Below are positions 1 through 7,453 of a stretch of DNA of 51,671 nucleotides, piece after piece. The notes below the pieces were generated by a model. That model did no database searches. It saw only the letters and a program-made list of their open reading frames with translations, and was not told the DNA's origin. A program made the translations under genes and the position numbers. How positions within the stretch are numbered: the stretch's first letter is position 1; each line of letters opens with the position of its first letter. Location of the stretch: the NCBI GenBank assembly GCA_039188505.1, contig JBCCZC010000003.1, positions 1 through 51,671 on the forward strand. The letters run 5' to 3'. This stretch comes from JBCCZC01 sp039188505 (GTDB lineage: Bacteria > Pseudomonadota > Gammaproteobacteria > Xanthomonadales > SZUA-38).

Positions 1-162
1 GGCACCGGCGGGTTCAGGACGGCGGAAACCGGCGGCCACGTCCCGCAGGAGGCGCATCGCCGCCTCGCGACCCGAGCCGTCGGACGCTTCCCAGTCCGGT
101 TCGACGCCATCCGCGATCGCCTGGGCCAGGCGGCTCGGCGAATCAGGATTCCGGGAAGGCAT
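1..162 (-). CDS. 5' end of a probable serine/threonine kinase gene (partial)
   Basis: Only the first 54 codons are inside the window; the gene runs off the left edge. The ATG at 160-162 lies inside the sigma-factor gene, so the two overlap by 20 nt and are probably translationally coupled. The visible protein begins MPSRNPDSPSRLAQAI and continues with an acidic stretch (DGVEPDWE) and the helix-forming REAAMRLLRDVAAGF. No kinase motif is present in this piece. The kinase call is inference from the frequent pairing of this sigma-factor type with a downstream serine/threonine kinase (often with TPRs) in gammaproteobacteria, and from the resemblance of the N-terminus to such proteins. Another partner, such as an anti-sigma factor, is possible. 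Confidence 0.45.
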   Translation of the reverse strand, partial: MPSRNPDSPSRLAQAIADGVEPDWEASDGSGREAAMRLLRDVAAGFRRPEPAGA

Positions 163-718
163 CGGCCATCTCGTCGAGGGCGCGCGCCACCATCATCCGG
201 GCGGCGTTGGCCGACGGGCGCTCGAGTTCCCGCGCGATCTCCTCGAAGCTCATGTCGAACTCCACGCGCATGATGACGGCGCTGCGCTTGTCATCGGGAA
301 GTCTGGCCAGCGCTCGTTCGTACTGTTCCAGACGCTCCCGTCCGACGGCCTGCTCCAGCTGCGAGGCCTGCGGTGCCGGGAGCGACTCCGCCAGCGACGC
401 CATGGCCGGCGTCCGGGCCGTGCGCCGCAGCTCGTCGCGGACCAGATTGAGCAGTATCGTCCGGAGATAGGCGACGAAGGCGCCCGGGCGGTCGGCCTCG
501 AAGTCGTCGATCCGATTCAGCGCCCGCATGAGGGTGACCTGAACCAGGTCGTCGGTTTCGGCGAGATCCCGGCTGAACTGCGGCAGGCGACCGCGGGCCC
601 AGCGCGACAGGAGCGGGAGGAAACGCCCGAAGAGCCGCTCGCGCGCAGCAGCGTCTCCCTGGCGGTGCCGCTCCAGGAGCTGGGTCGTGCTCAGCAGATC
701 CCCGTCGGGTGCCGTCAT
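143..718 (-). CDS. ECF-type RNA polymerase sigma factor
   Basis: A 191-aa sigma-70 family protein of the extracytoplasmic-function type. Region 2 is visible in the middle (AETDDLVQVTLMRAL followed by AFVAYLRTILLNLVRDELRR, core binding and -10 recognition). Region 4 is at the C-terminus (LARLPDDKRSAVIMR, then FEEIARELERPSANAARMMV, a helix-turn-helix for -35 recognition). The start at 718 (MTAPDGDLLS) is chosen over the frame opening at 910, because the extra 64 residues are Arg/Ser-rich and unlike a sigma factor, and a GGAAGGGA-like ribosome site lies just upstream of 718. Its 3' end overlaps the next gene by 20 nt. It probably controls a local signalling or stress response; no target promoter was identified. 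Confidence 0.9.
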   Translation of the reverse strand: MTAPDGDLLSTTQLLERHRQGDAAARERLFGRFLPLLSRWARGRLPQFSRDLAETDDLVQVTLMRALNRIDDFEADRPGAFVAYLRTILLNLVRDELRRTARTPAMASLAESLPAPQASQLEQAVGRERLEQYERALARLPDDKRSAVIMRVEFDMSFEEIARELERPSANAARMMVARALDEMADAFPES

Positions 719-831
719 GCGGTGTCGGTCCCTTCCGCGCGTGCAGGCAACGAATGGCAATATAGCGAAACTGGCCCCGGAAGAAGCGGGGCTGACCGAC
801 AGTCTGGGGCTCACGGCGATGCACGGGACCC

Positions 832-3800
832 TCAGCGAGGCTCGAAGCCGTCGCTGAAAACCGCCTCGCCAGCGAAGCCCTGTACCGGGACCAGCAGCCA
901 CGGGCTGCACGGGCTTTCCATCAAGCTGTCGCTGTACGAGGTCACGCAGTACTCGTAGGTCTCGCCGGGCTCGGACAGCATGTCGACGAAGCCAAGCCGA
1001 GGCGACATGCCAGCCTGGATCTGATTCGTTTCCCCCGCCTTGCGCCGAAAGACCCGGTAACCGCTGACGCGGTCATCCTGCGGATCGTCCCACTGGAGGA
1101 TCGCCGTCGAGCCGGCGGCGTCGACGAGGTACTCGACGTTCGGGGGCGTCCGCAGCGTGTTGAGCGAGATGATGACCTGGTTGTTGCTGTTATCCCCTTC
1201 GTCTACCGCGCCGTCAGTGTTCACGGTGACGAACAGGTGCTGAAGACTGTCGGCCGTCACGCCGCCGGGAATCTCGATCTCGAAAGAGACCGGCGTTCCG
1301 GCCGGCGCGGCCAGGGGGCCCACCGATTTCGTTCCGACCAGCTCGCCCACGCCGGCGGGGCCATTCCACCATGCGTCCAGCGAGACCGTGGCGTCGTTCG
1401 CCAGCGGTGTGCCGAGGTTCGCAAGCACGATGTCCACGCGCACGACATCGCCGCCCTCGACGATGAGCGCGGTGGGGGCGACCGACTGCAGCGCGAGATC
1501 GGGGAGTGCGGGAGCCTGGAACTGCGTGAGTGGCCGGGCCGCGTCGAGCTTGCGCCGCACGGAGCTGCCCAGCGGTCGGGCCGTGAAACCCAGCTTGGCG
1601 GCCTTGGCCCCGCCGGCGGCCTGGGCGCTGACCGCCAGGACGCTGTTCGTGGCCGGATCGAAGACTGCGGCCGTCTGCCAGTTCACCAGACCGTCGTTGG
1701 TCATGAAGCTGACCGGCGCCTCGGTGACGGTGCTGTCCGGCAGCGCCAGGACCATCATGGCCGAATCGCCCAGTCCAAAGGTGCCGATCGGATCGCCCTC
1801 GATGAACTCCCCGCCGGTACCGAGCCAGCGGAAGGCCGCCGCGGGCACGCCGTTCGCATCGACGATGAGCCGGGGCTCCTCGGCGTAGACCGTTCGCCCG
1901 AACTGGTCCTTCTGCTCACGGCTGAGCCAGATGTTGCAGGTGCCCGTCGCCGCGCTGCAGTTGAAACCGCTCGCTACGTAGAGCGCCCGGCGCGTGCCGG
2001 CGAAGGGGCCACCGGCGCCGGAACTGGTGAACGTGGCGAAGATCGTGCCGTTGGCGCTTACGGCGCTGGGCGAGGCCACAGCCGGCGGCAGATCCGGAAT
2101 CAGCTGCGTCGCGGCCCCGGGCACCTCCAGGAAACGATAGGCCAGTTTCCGGTTGGCCATGATCACGCCGCCCTGGTTGTCCAACGGCGAGCTGTTGCGA
2201 ACGAAGACGACCACGGGCTCGCCGTCGAAGAACAGCGGTGAGGGCTGAACGTCCTTGCTCGACGTCGACGGGTCGATGGCGGTCGGGACAGACCAGCCGA
2301 AGCCGTCGAAGATCGCGTAATAGAGCTTGATGTCGTGCTCGCTGAGATCGCCCGCCATGTCGCGGTGCCAGACCGCCAGGACCTTGCCGCCACCGCAGGC
2401 CGGTTCGGTCTCCGGGCAGGCGGCCAGGCGGACACCACCCTCGCCGGTGGTCGGCGTCGTCAGCGTCTGCGTCGCGCTCCAGTCCACGCCGTCCCAGGTG
2501 GCGTACACCAGGTGCTGGAATTGGGTCGCATCGAGGAACTCTTCCTGATCATCGCAGTTGGGATCGGCGGCGACCTCATCGGCCGTGCAGTCCCAATCCG
2601 CGTTCTGCCGCAGATCGAATTCGGCCTGACTCAGACCACTCTGGGCCCAGACTGCGACGGCCTTGTCCGCGGCGAAGTAGGTCACTTCCGGTTGCATCGC
2701 CCCGGGCCCGGTGTCCAGGTCATAGACAGGCCCGGGCAAGCCACCCTCGATCAGCTGCACCTTCATGCCTTCCGCCTCGGAGAAGGCCGCGAGCGTGGAA
2801 CCGAGGCCATTGGTGGCGAGGCCGATGCTGTCCGCGGACGGCGCTGCGGGGCCCTGCTTCGTGAGCATCTTCGCGAGCCCGCTGACCGAGCAGCTGGCGG
2901 GCTTCGCGGTGTTCACCGGCGTATCGGAATAGGAGCCGCCCAGGCAGAGCGGGCAGGGTCCGACGGACACCTCGAAGGTCAGGGTCAGCAGAATCTCGAA
3001 GCAGGGGCGCGAGGCCTGCGCGTCGATCATGCTGTCGATGATGACGAGCGGCAGACCTGTCGCGATCTCCGGCGCAGCGCTCATGCTGATATTGATCAGG
3101 CCGAAGATCGCGCTGAAGTCGAAGAACACGTTCAGGATCGCGAAGCTGGATGGCACCGTCGCGGAGTCCACGTCGATCGACTGCGCCGTCGTCTCGATGT
3201 AGGCGAGGTAGAGCAGCTGCGCACCGAAGTAGAGATCCGCTCCGAGAACGGCGGCCGCGATCGGCGATGCGCCCCAGACGTACCGGAACAGCGGGACGTA
3301 GGACTCGAACAGCGTTTCCGCCGTGTCGCTGCCTTCCGTGGGCGGGTCGGTCCGGTTGAGCAGGTTGGTCACGCTGCCCTTGGACCCGGCCAGGAAGGGC
3401 TGTACCGAAATGACCTCCTCGGCGAAGGCGGATTTCGGCCCGAGGTCCATCTTCGTGAGCGGCATCTCACCGCCCTCGTTGAACACCGTGATGTTACCCT
3501 TCGGCGCCCGGGACGGCGGGTCGAGCAGGGAACCACCGGCCATGAACTTCTGGGTCAGACGCGTCCCTTCCTCGACATTGACGTTGTCCACCTGACCGAT
3601 GTCGAGCGCATTGAGACTGGTGCTGGCGCTCTCTGCCGGAACCTTGGGGACCTCGACCGCCGTGATCGATGCCTCCTGGGGAGACCAGATGATCGAGACC
3701 GGCTGCTGGTAGCGGCTCGCGTTGGCGCCCTCGAACCAGCTGGGGCCCGGCACCGTGTTGATCTGGATGTCCTTGCGGAAAAGCGTCTCGCCGACGACGA

Positions 3801-6237
3801 GCTGAACTTCGCCCGTGATGGGTCCCGCTTGCACCGCGAGTCCGGGAATCTGGCCTTCGTAGACGATTGACCCCGGTGTGCAGGGGGTGCTGCTGCTGGT
3901 CAGCAGCGGGAACGACTGCGGGAAGCCGTCGAGGATGACGGAGACGCCGTCAGGCGTACCGAAGAGCCCCGGCGCCCAGTGCACCTGCATGGTGATCGGT
4001 GCCTGGTTGAGGCTCGGGTTGTTCGCCTGCTGCGGGAAGGTCAGCAGGCCGTCGAAGATCTTCGGGCACGCGATGCCGCAGCCCGGTTTCTCCTTGGCCG
4101 GGGGCAGGCCGGCAATGGTGATCTGGCTCTGGAGCTCCTGAGTGACGCCGGATGGTGCCGGCAGGAGGGAGGTGATGAGCGGGCTGGTGGGGAAGAACTG
4201 GGAGCCGCCAGCGCAGTTCTCGTCGAAGCTCTCGCACAGGAAGTAGAGGCCAGGGCCGATCCGCTCGAAGTCGTAGCGGACCCCCGTGAAGCTCGACTGC
4301 GAGAGCACCGAGGGAATGCCGTACGCCTCGTCGAGGTGCAGGCCCGAGACGCGAACCACGAAGCGATCCTGGGGGAACTCGCCGGCCGGTCCGGCGGAGG
4401 TGACGCCGTTCTCGTAGAGGAAGATCTGGGCGGCGTGGAAACCCTGCAGCATGGCCGTCAGGTCCGGATGGAAGGCGATTTCGTACTCGCCGTTCGCATC
4501 GGTGGTCTTCAAATCCAGCGTCGGCGGGCAGCCGGTGAAGGGCAGGGGGGTGATCGAGAAGTCCTGCAGCGCAGCGGCCAGCTGCGTCTCGGGCAGGAGC
4601 AGCCCCGAGGCCCGGGACGTCCGGCGGCCGTCCTCATCGTCGTCGATCGAAGCGGCCGAACCGAAGAAGTCGAAGACGTCCTGGCCGACGAGGCTCGGGT
4701 AGATGAGCTGCGTTGCCGCCTCGATAGCGACGATGGCGCCCGCGATGCCGTTGGTCTCGCTGTCGGGGTTGGTCTGATCCACGACCCGGCCGCTGATCAC
4801 GACGCCGTCCTCGTCCTGGAAGTCGAGCGGCGGCGACAGCAGCGTCAGGTAGCCGGCGCCATCGGGCGCGGTCGCGAAGATCGTTGCGATGGTGTCGTCA
4901 TCGAAGATCGGCTCGCCGCCCTCGCCGACCTGGGGCTTCTGGTAGACCACGCCGACCTCGTCGGTCTCGCGGTCGATCTCAACGAACGGGAAACCGGTCA
5001 GGATACTCGGCGCCGTCATGCGCACGGCATAGTCGAAGAGCCCGGTGGGGATGCCGCCCTTGTCGCGGACGGCGTTGAAGGCGAACGGCTCCATGTTGAT
5101 CGGCCACATCCGCCCGTCCGCCTTGCGCCAGACCAGCGTCCACAGATAATTCTCCGGCACCGCACCATCCGGCAGGGCGACCTGGCCCCGCAGCTCCCGG
5201 ACCACGCGCCGCTGGAACGGCGCGTCGGGTGGCGTCGCGGAAGCCTCGACGCGCGCGCGAGCGCGCTCGACCCGCGTCAGGGTCGTGTCGGTACTGCCGA
5301 AGCGACGGCTGCCGACCTCGACCAGGACCTCGACCGAAGCCTCGCCGAGCGGTCCGGCAGGCAGGGCGAAGCGGCGAGTCAGGGTACCGCCCCCCGTGCT
5401 CAACGGCCCGATGACGGTCTGACCGTCGACCAGTACCCTTACGGTCCCCGCAGCCAGGCCGGCCAGTTCCGCGAGGACCTGCTGACCCGGGGCGGCCGCT
5501 CCGGGCGTCAGATTGATCGCGGGTCCGGGGACGACGCGCAGCTCGGCGGTGGCGCTGGTGGTGCCGTTGATCCGCAACCCGACCGTGTACTGGCCGGATT
5601 CGAGTTCCGGTAGCGGGGTTCGGATAAGCGCGTTGCCGAAGTTGTCGACATCGGTCGTGGTCAGCAGCGAGGACGCGCCGTTGATGTCGAGCTCGAGTTC
5701 ACCGACGACACCGGCGGGCTGATCAATGATCGCGGCCAGTAGGTCCGAGCCCTGGGGCAGCGTGGACGGCAGCAGCGACAGCCGGGTCGCCGGCGGGTCC
5801 GGATCAGGGTCAGGGTCCGGATCAGGGTCCGGATCAGGGTCGGGGTCGGGGTCGGGTGTCGTCTCAACCGTGAAACGCGTCCGCGCAATGATGGAGCCAC
5901 GCCCGGCGATCGCCGCGACATCGTAGACGCCTGGATCGACATCGGGAACGACCAGGTCGGAATCGAGGGCGCGCGCCACGATCGGAAAGACGCCGAAGTC
6001 GTGCACCGTGCTGCCGCCGTCGAGCAGCCGTAGCGTGACCTCGCCGACCGCGTAGCCGTTGCCGCTTGCCTGGATGGTGTCTCCCGGTGGCGCCGCGGCG
6101 GGATCGATCGTAAGGGTCTGCGCCGCAGACCCGAACGCCGTCAGGGTCAGCAGCAGGCCGGCCAGCCCCGAAAGCAGGCGGTGCGTTCGTCCGGTGCCCT
6201 GCCATGGTGTCGCGTGATCGCCGTCGAATCCGTTCAT
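832..6237 (-). CDS. Large secreted multidomain protein with CARDB and FnIII domains and a GFE tail
   Basis: An 1801-aa exported protein of unknown function. It has an extended N-region and signal peptide (core LLSGLAGLLLTLTAFGSAAQ), then Ig/IPT-like beta domains around residues 40-125. A (Asp-Pro)n linker at about 127-147 is followed by more beta-rich domains. A strongly hydrophobic zone lies at about 985-1070 (IAAAVLGADLYFGAQLLYLA, FAILNVFFDFSAIFGLINIS), unusual in a soluble exoprotein. A sialidase/BNR-like region covers about 1120-1570. A CARDB-type domain starts near 1577 (DLALQSVAPTALIVEGG) and a fibronectin type III domain near 1697 (ILQWDDPQDDRVSGYRVFR). The last residues are VFSDGFEPR, the tail shared with two other proteins here. 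The ATG has a GGGAGG site 5 nt upstream. It is divergent from the FrnE-like gene. Adhesin or cell-surface roles are guesses. Confidence 0.85.
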   Translation of the reverse strand: MNGFDGDHATPWQGTGRTHRLLSGLAGLLLTLTAFGSAAQTLTIDPAAAPPGDTIQASGNGYAVGEVTLRLLDGGSTVHDFGVFPIVARALDSDLVVPDVDPGVYDVAAIAGRGSIIARTRFTVETTPDPDPDPDPDPDPDPDPDPDPPATRLSLLPSTLPQGSDLLAAIIDQPAGVVGELELDINGASSLLTTTDVDNFGNALIRTPLPELESGQYTVGLRINGTTSATAELRVVPGPAINLTPGAAAPGQQVLAELAGLAAGTVRVLVDGQTVIGPLSTGGGTLTRRFALPAGPLGEASVEVLVEVGSRRFGSTDTTLTRVERARARVEASATPPDAPFQRRVVRELRGQVALPDGAVPENYLWTLVWRKADGRMWPINMEPFAFNAVRDKGGIPTGLFDYAVRMTAPSILTGFPFVEIDRETDEVGVVYQKPQVGEGGEPIFDDDTIATIFATAPDGAGYLTLLSPPLDFQDEDGVVISGRVVDQTNPDSETNGIAGAIVAIEAATQLIYPSLVGQDVFDFFGSAASIDDDEDGRRTSRASGLLLPETQLAAALQDFSITPLPFTGCPPTLDLKTTDANGEYEIAFHPDLTAMLQGFHAAQIFLYENGVTSAGPAGEFPQDRFVVRVSGLHLDEAYGIPSVLSQSSFTGVRYDFERIGPGLYFLCESFDENCAGGSQFFPTSPLITSLLPAPSGVTQELQSQITIAGLPPAKEKPGCGIACPKIFDGLLTFPQQANNPSLNQAPITMQVHWAPGLFGTPDGVSVILDGFPQSFPLLTSSSTPCTPGSIVYEGQIPGLAVQAGPITGEVQLVVGETLFRKDIQINTVPGPSWFEGANASRYQQPVSIIWSPQEASITAVEVPKVPAESASTSLNALDIGQVDNVNVEEGTRLTQKFMAGGSLLDPPSRAPKGNITVFNEGGEMPLTKMDLGPKSAFAEEVISVQPFLAGSKGSVTNLLNRTDPPTEGSDTAETLFESYVPLFRYVWGASPIAAAVLGADLYFGAQLLYLAYIETTAQSIDVDSATVPSSFAILNVFFDFSAIFGLINISMSAAPEIATGLPLVIIDSMIDAQASRPCFEILLTLTFEVSVGPCPLCLGGSYSDTPVNTAKPASCSVSGLAKMLTKQGPAAPSADSIGLATNGLGSTLAAFSEAEGMKVQLIEGGLPGPVYDLDTGPGAMQPEVTYFAADKAVAVWAQSGLSQAEFDLRQNADWDCTADEVAADPNCDDQEEFLDATQFQHLVYATWDGVDWSATQTLTTPTTGEGGVRLAACPETEPACGGGKVLAVWHRDMAGDLSEHDIKLYYAIFDGFGWSVPTAIDPSTSSKDVQPSPLFFDGEPVVVFVRNSSPLDNQGGVIMANRKLAYRFLEVPGAATQLIPDLPPAVASPSAVSANGTIFATFTSSGAGGPFAGTRRALYVASGFNCSAATGTCNIWLSREQKDQFGRTVYAEEPRLIVDANGVPAAAFRWLGTGGEFIEGDPIGTFGLGDSAMMVLALPDSTVTEAPVSFMTNDGLVNWQTAAVFDPATNSVLAVSAQAAGGAKAAKLGFTARPLGSSVRRKLDAARPLTQFQAPALPDLALQSVAPTALIVEGGDVVRVDIVLANLGTPLANDATVSLDAWWNGPAGVGELVGTKSVGPLAAPAGTPVSFEIEIPGGVTADSLQHLFVTVNTDGAVDEGDNSNNQVIISLNTLRTPPNVEYLVDAAGSTAILQWDDPQDDRVSGYRVFRRKAGETNQIQAGMSPRLGFVDMLSEPGETYEYCVTSYSDSLMESPCSPWLLVPVQGFAGEAVFSDGFEPR
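835..861 (-). other. C-terminal GFE tail motif (VFSDGFEPR)
   Basis: Codons for the last nine residues of the 1801-aa exoprotein. The F-x-x-G-F-E core matches the ends of the proteins at 21696-23192 and 42784-43071. It directly follows a FnIII domain and is not part of that fold, so it is likely a separate short signal. Confidence 0.6.
5795..5854 (-). repeat. Hexanucleotide tandem repeat encoding (Asp-Pro)n
   Basis: Ten consecutive 6-nt units of the types GGGTCC, GGATCA, GGGTCA and GGGTCG (plus-strand reading) sit in frame in the large exoprotein gene and encode alternating Pro and Asp. They form a proline-rich linker between the N-terminal domain and the rest. The unit is a multiple of three, so slippage would change linker length without a frameshift. 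Confidence 0.9.
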
Positions 6238-6356
6238 GGTGCCTCCCGCACTGTGGCTCTCACTTCCTTGAAACGAAGCCGATGGATCGATCGCACAGCG
6301 GATTCGTCACGCGGGCCGTGGCACGGTGGACCGCCTAGGCAGTGGGAGATGAATCG

Positions 6357-7013
6357 ATGGTCCTCGAAATCGACGTCTGGTCCGATATCGCCTGCCCCTG
6401 GTGCTGGGTCGGCAAGCGCTCGCTGGACGCGGCGCTGGCGCGTTTCGATGGTGAGGCCACGGTCCGCTGGCGCGCCTTCGAACTGAACCCGGACGCGCCG
6501 AACAAGGCGCCGGAGCAGGTGGACTACGCGGAACGCCTGGCGGCCAAGTACCGGACGTCTAAGGAAGAGGCCCAGGGCTTCATTGATCGGATGGTCAATG
6601 CCGGCCGCGGCCGGGGTGTCGAGCTGCGCTTCGACCGGATCCGCCCCTCGAACACGTTCAACGCCCACCGGCTGCTGGCGCTGGCGCGGACCCATGGTCG
6701 TCAGGCCGAGGTCGGCGAGGCCCTCTTCTCGGCCTACCTGCACGAGGGACGCTCCATTTCCGATCCGGAGACGCTTGCTGACGTCGGCGAGCGCCAGGGT
6801 CTCGACCCAGGAGACATCACCGCGCTGCTCCGGGGCGAGGCCTACGTGGAGCAGGTGCGCGGCGACGAGGCCATGGCGCGGCAGTACGGCATCAGCAGCG
6901 TGCCGTGCTTCGTCCTTCTCGATAAGCGGGTGGCCGTTTCCGGCGCCCAACCGCCGGAGGTGCTGCTGGAGATGTTCGAGCAGGCGGGCTCAGGCGGGGG
7001 TAGCGAGGCTTGA
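6357..7013 (+). CDS. DsbA family oxidoreductase, FrnE-like
   Basis: A 218-aa thioredoxin-fold protein of the DsbA/FrnE/HCCA-isomerase family. The N-terminus MVLEIDVWSDIACPWCW has a CPWC redox pair at residues 13 and 16 on strand 1. An all-helical insertion follows, and the late SSVPCF supplies the cis-proline loop. Family members are cytoplasmic disulfide oxidoreductases or isomerases, or glutathione-dependent isomerases, and no signal peptide is present here. The ATG at 6357 is preferred over an in-frame GTG at 6342, because GGGAG lies 8 nt before the ATG. It stands alone, convergent with a small membrane protein gene. Its substrate cannot be read from the sequence. Confidence 0.88.
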   Translation: MVLEIDVWSDIACPWCWVGKRSLDAALARFDGEATVRWRAFELNPDAPNKAPEQVDYAERLAAKYRTSKEEAQGFIDRMVNAGRGRGVELRFDRIRPSNTFNAHRLLALARTHGRQAEVGEALFSAYLHEGRSISDPETLADVGERQGLDPGDITALLRGEAYVEQVRGDEAMARQYGISSVPCFVLLDKRVAVSGAQPPEVLLEMFEQAGSGGGSEA

Positions 7014-7028
7014 TGCCGGGATCCCACA

Positions 7029-7049
7029 CGCGTCGCCGGTCGCGACGCG
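7029..7049. terminator. Hairpin between convergent genes
   Basis: A perfect 7-bp inverted repeat (CGCGTCG and CGACGCG) with a 7-nt loop sits in the 37-nt gap between the stops of the FrnE-like gene and the small membrane protein gene. It could terminate both strands. There is no T-tract. Confidence 0.4.
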
Positions 7050-7050
7050 G

Positions 7051-7299
7051 CTACGGCATGAACCAGAGGAAGACCTCGAAAACGCGCGGGAAGCGGTAGG
7101 CGAGAGTCGCCCCGACCACGGCGAAGATCCCGACGAGCGTGAAGCCGAAAGCCTGCACGTTGTCGGTCGGCAGATAGCCGAATGCGTCGAGGCCGACCGT
7201 CACGACGACGGCAACGGCCCCCCAGAAGACGCCCGAGAATAGGGTGATGAGCCAGCGCTCGAAGGTGCTGAATTCGGCGCGGCTTTGCGTCGTTTCCAT
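7051..7299 (-). CDS. Small two-helix membrane protein, function unknown
   Basis: An 82-aa protein, METTQSRAEFSTFERWLITL onward. Two hydrophobic segments are clear at about residues 16-40 (WLITLFSGVFWGAVAVVVTV) and 51-68 (FGFTLVGIFAVVGATLAY), with an aromatic end FLWFMP. The start at 7299 is chosen over 7365 because the extra residues are Arg/His-rich and not membrane-like. It belongs to no family I recognise. It is divergent from the S9 peptidase gene with about 155 nt between the starts, and convergent with the FrnE-like gene. Confidence 0.65.
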   Translation of the reverse strand: METTQSRAEFSTFERWLITLFSGVFWGAVAVVVTVGLDAFGYLPTDNVQAFGFTLVGIFAVVGATLAYRFPRVFEVFLWFMP

Positions 7300-7453
7300 C
7301 GCTACAGGGTAGCGCAGCGCCGAAACCGCCGCCGCGTGGCAATGGTCAGTGCGGGATCGAGGCATTTTCTATCGCGACCGTGCCAATCTTCACTTGCTGC
7401 CATTCCTGCCGTCCTCCTATGGTTCGCACTCCTTGCACCTGGAGTCTCCCCCC

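Noticed and set aside
3979..5613. A 544-aa open frame on the plus strand
   Set aside because: Antisense to the 1801-aa exoprotein; Arg/Asp/Gly-rich with no recognisable domain.
5795..5854. Possible CRISPR-like repeat
   Set aside because: The units are 6 nt with no spacers and are in frame as Asp-Pro codons, so this is a coding tandem repeat.
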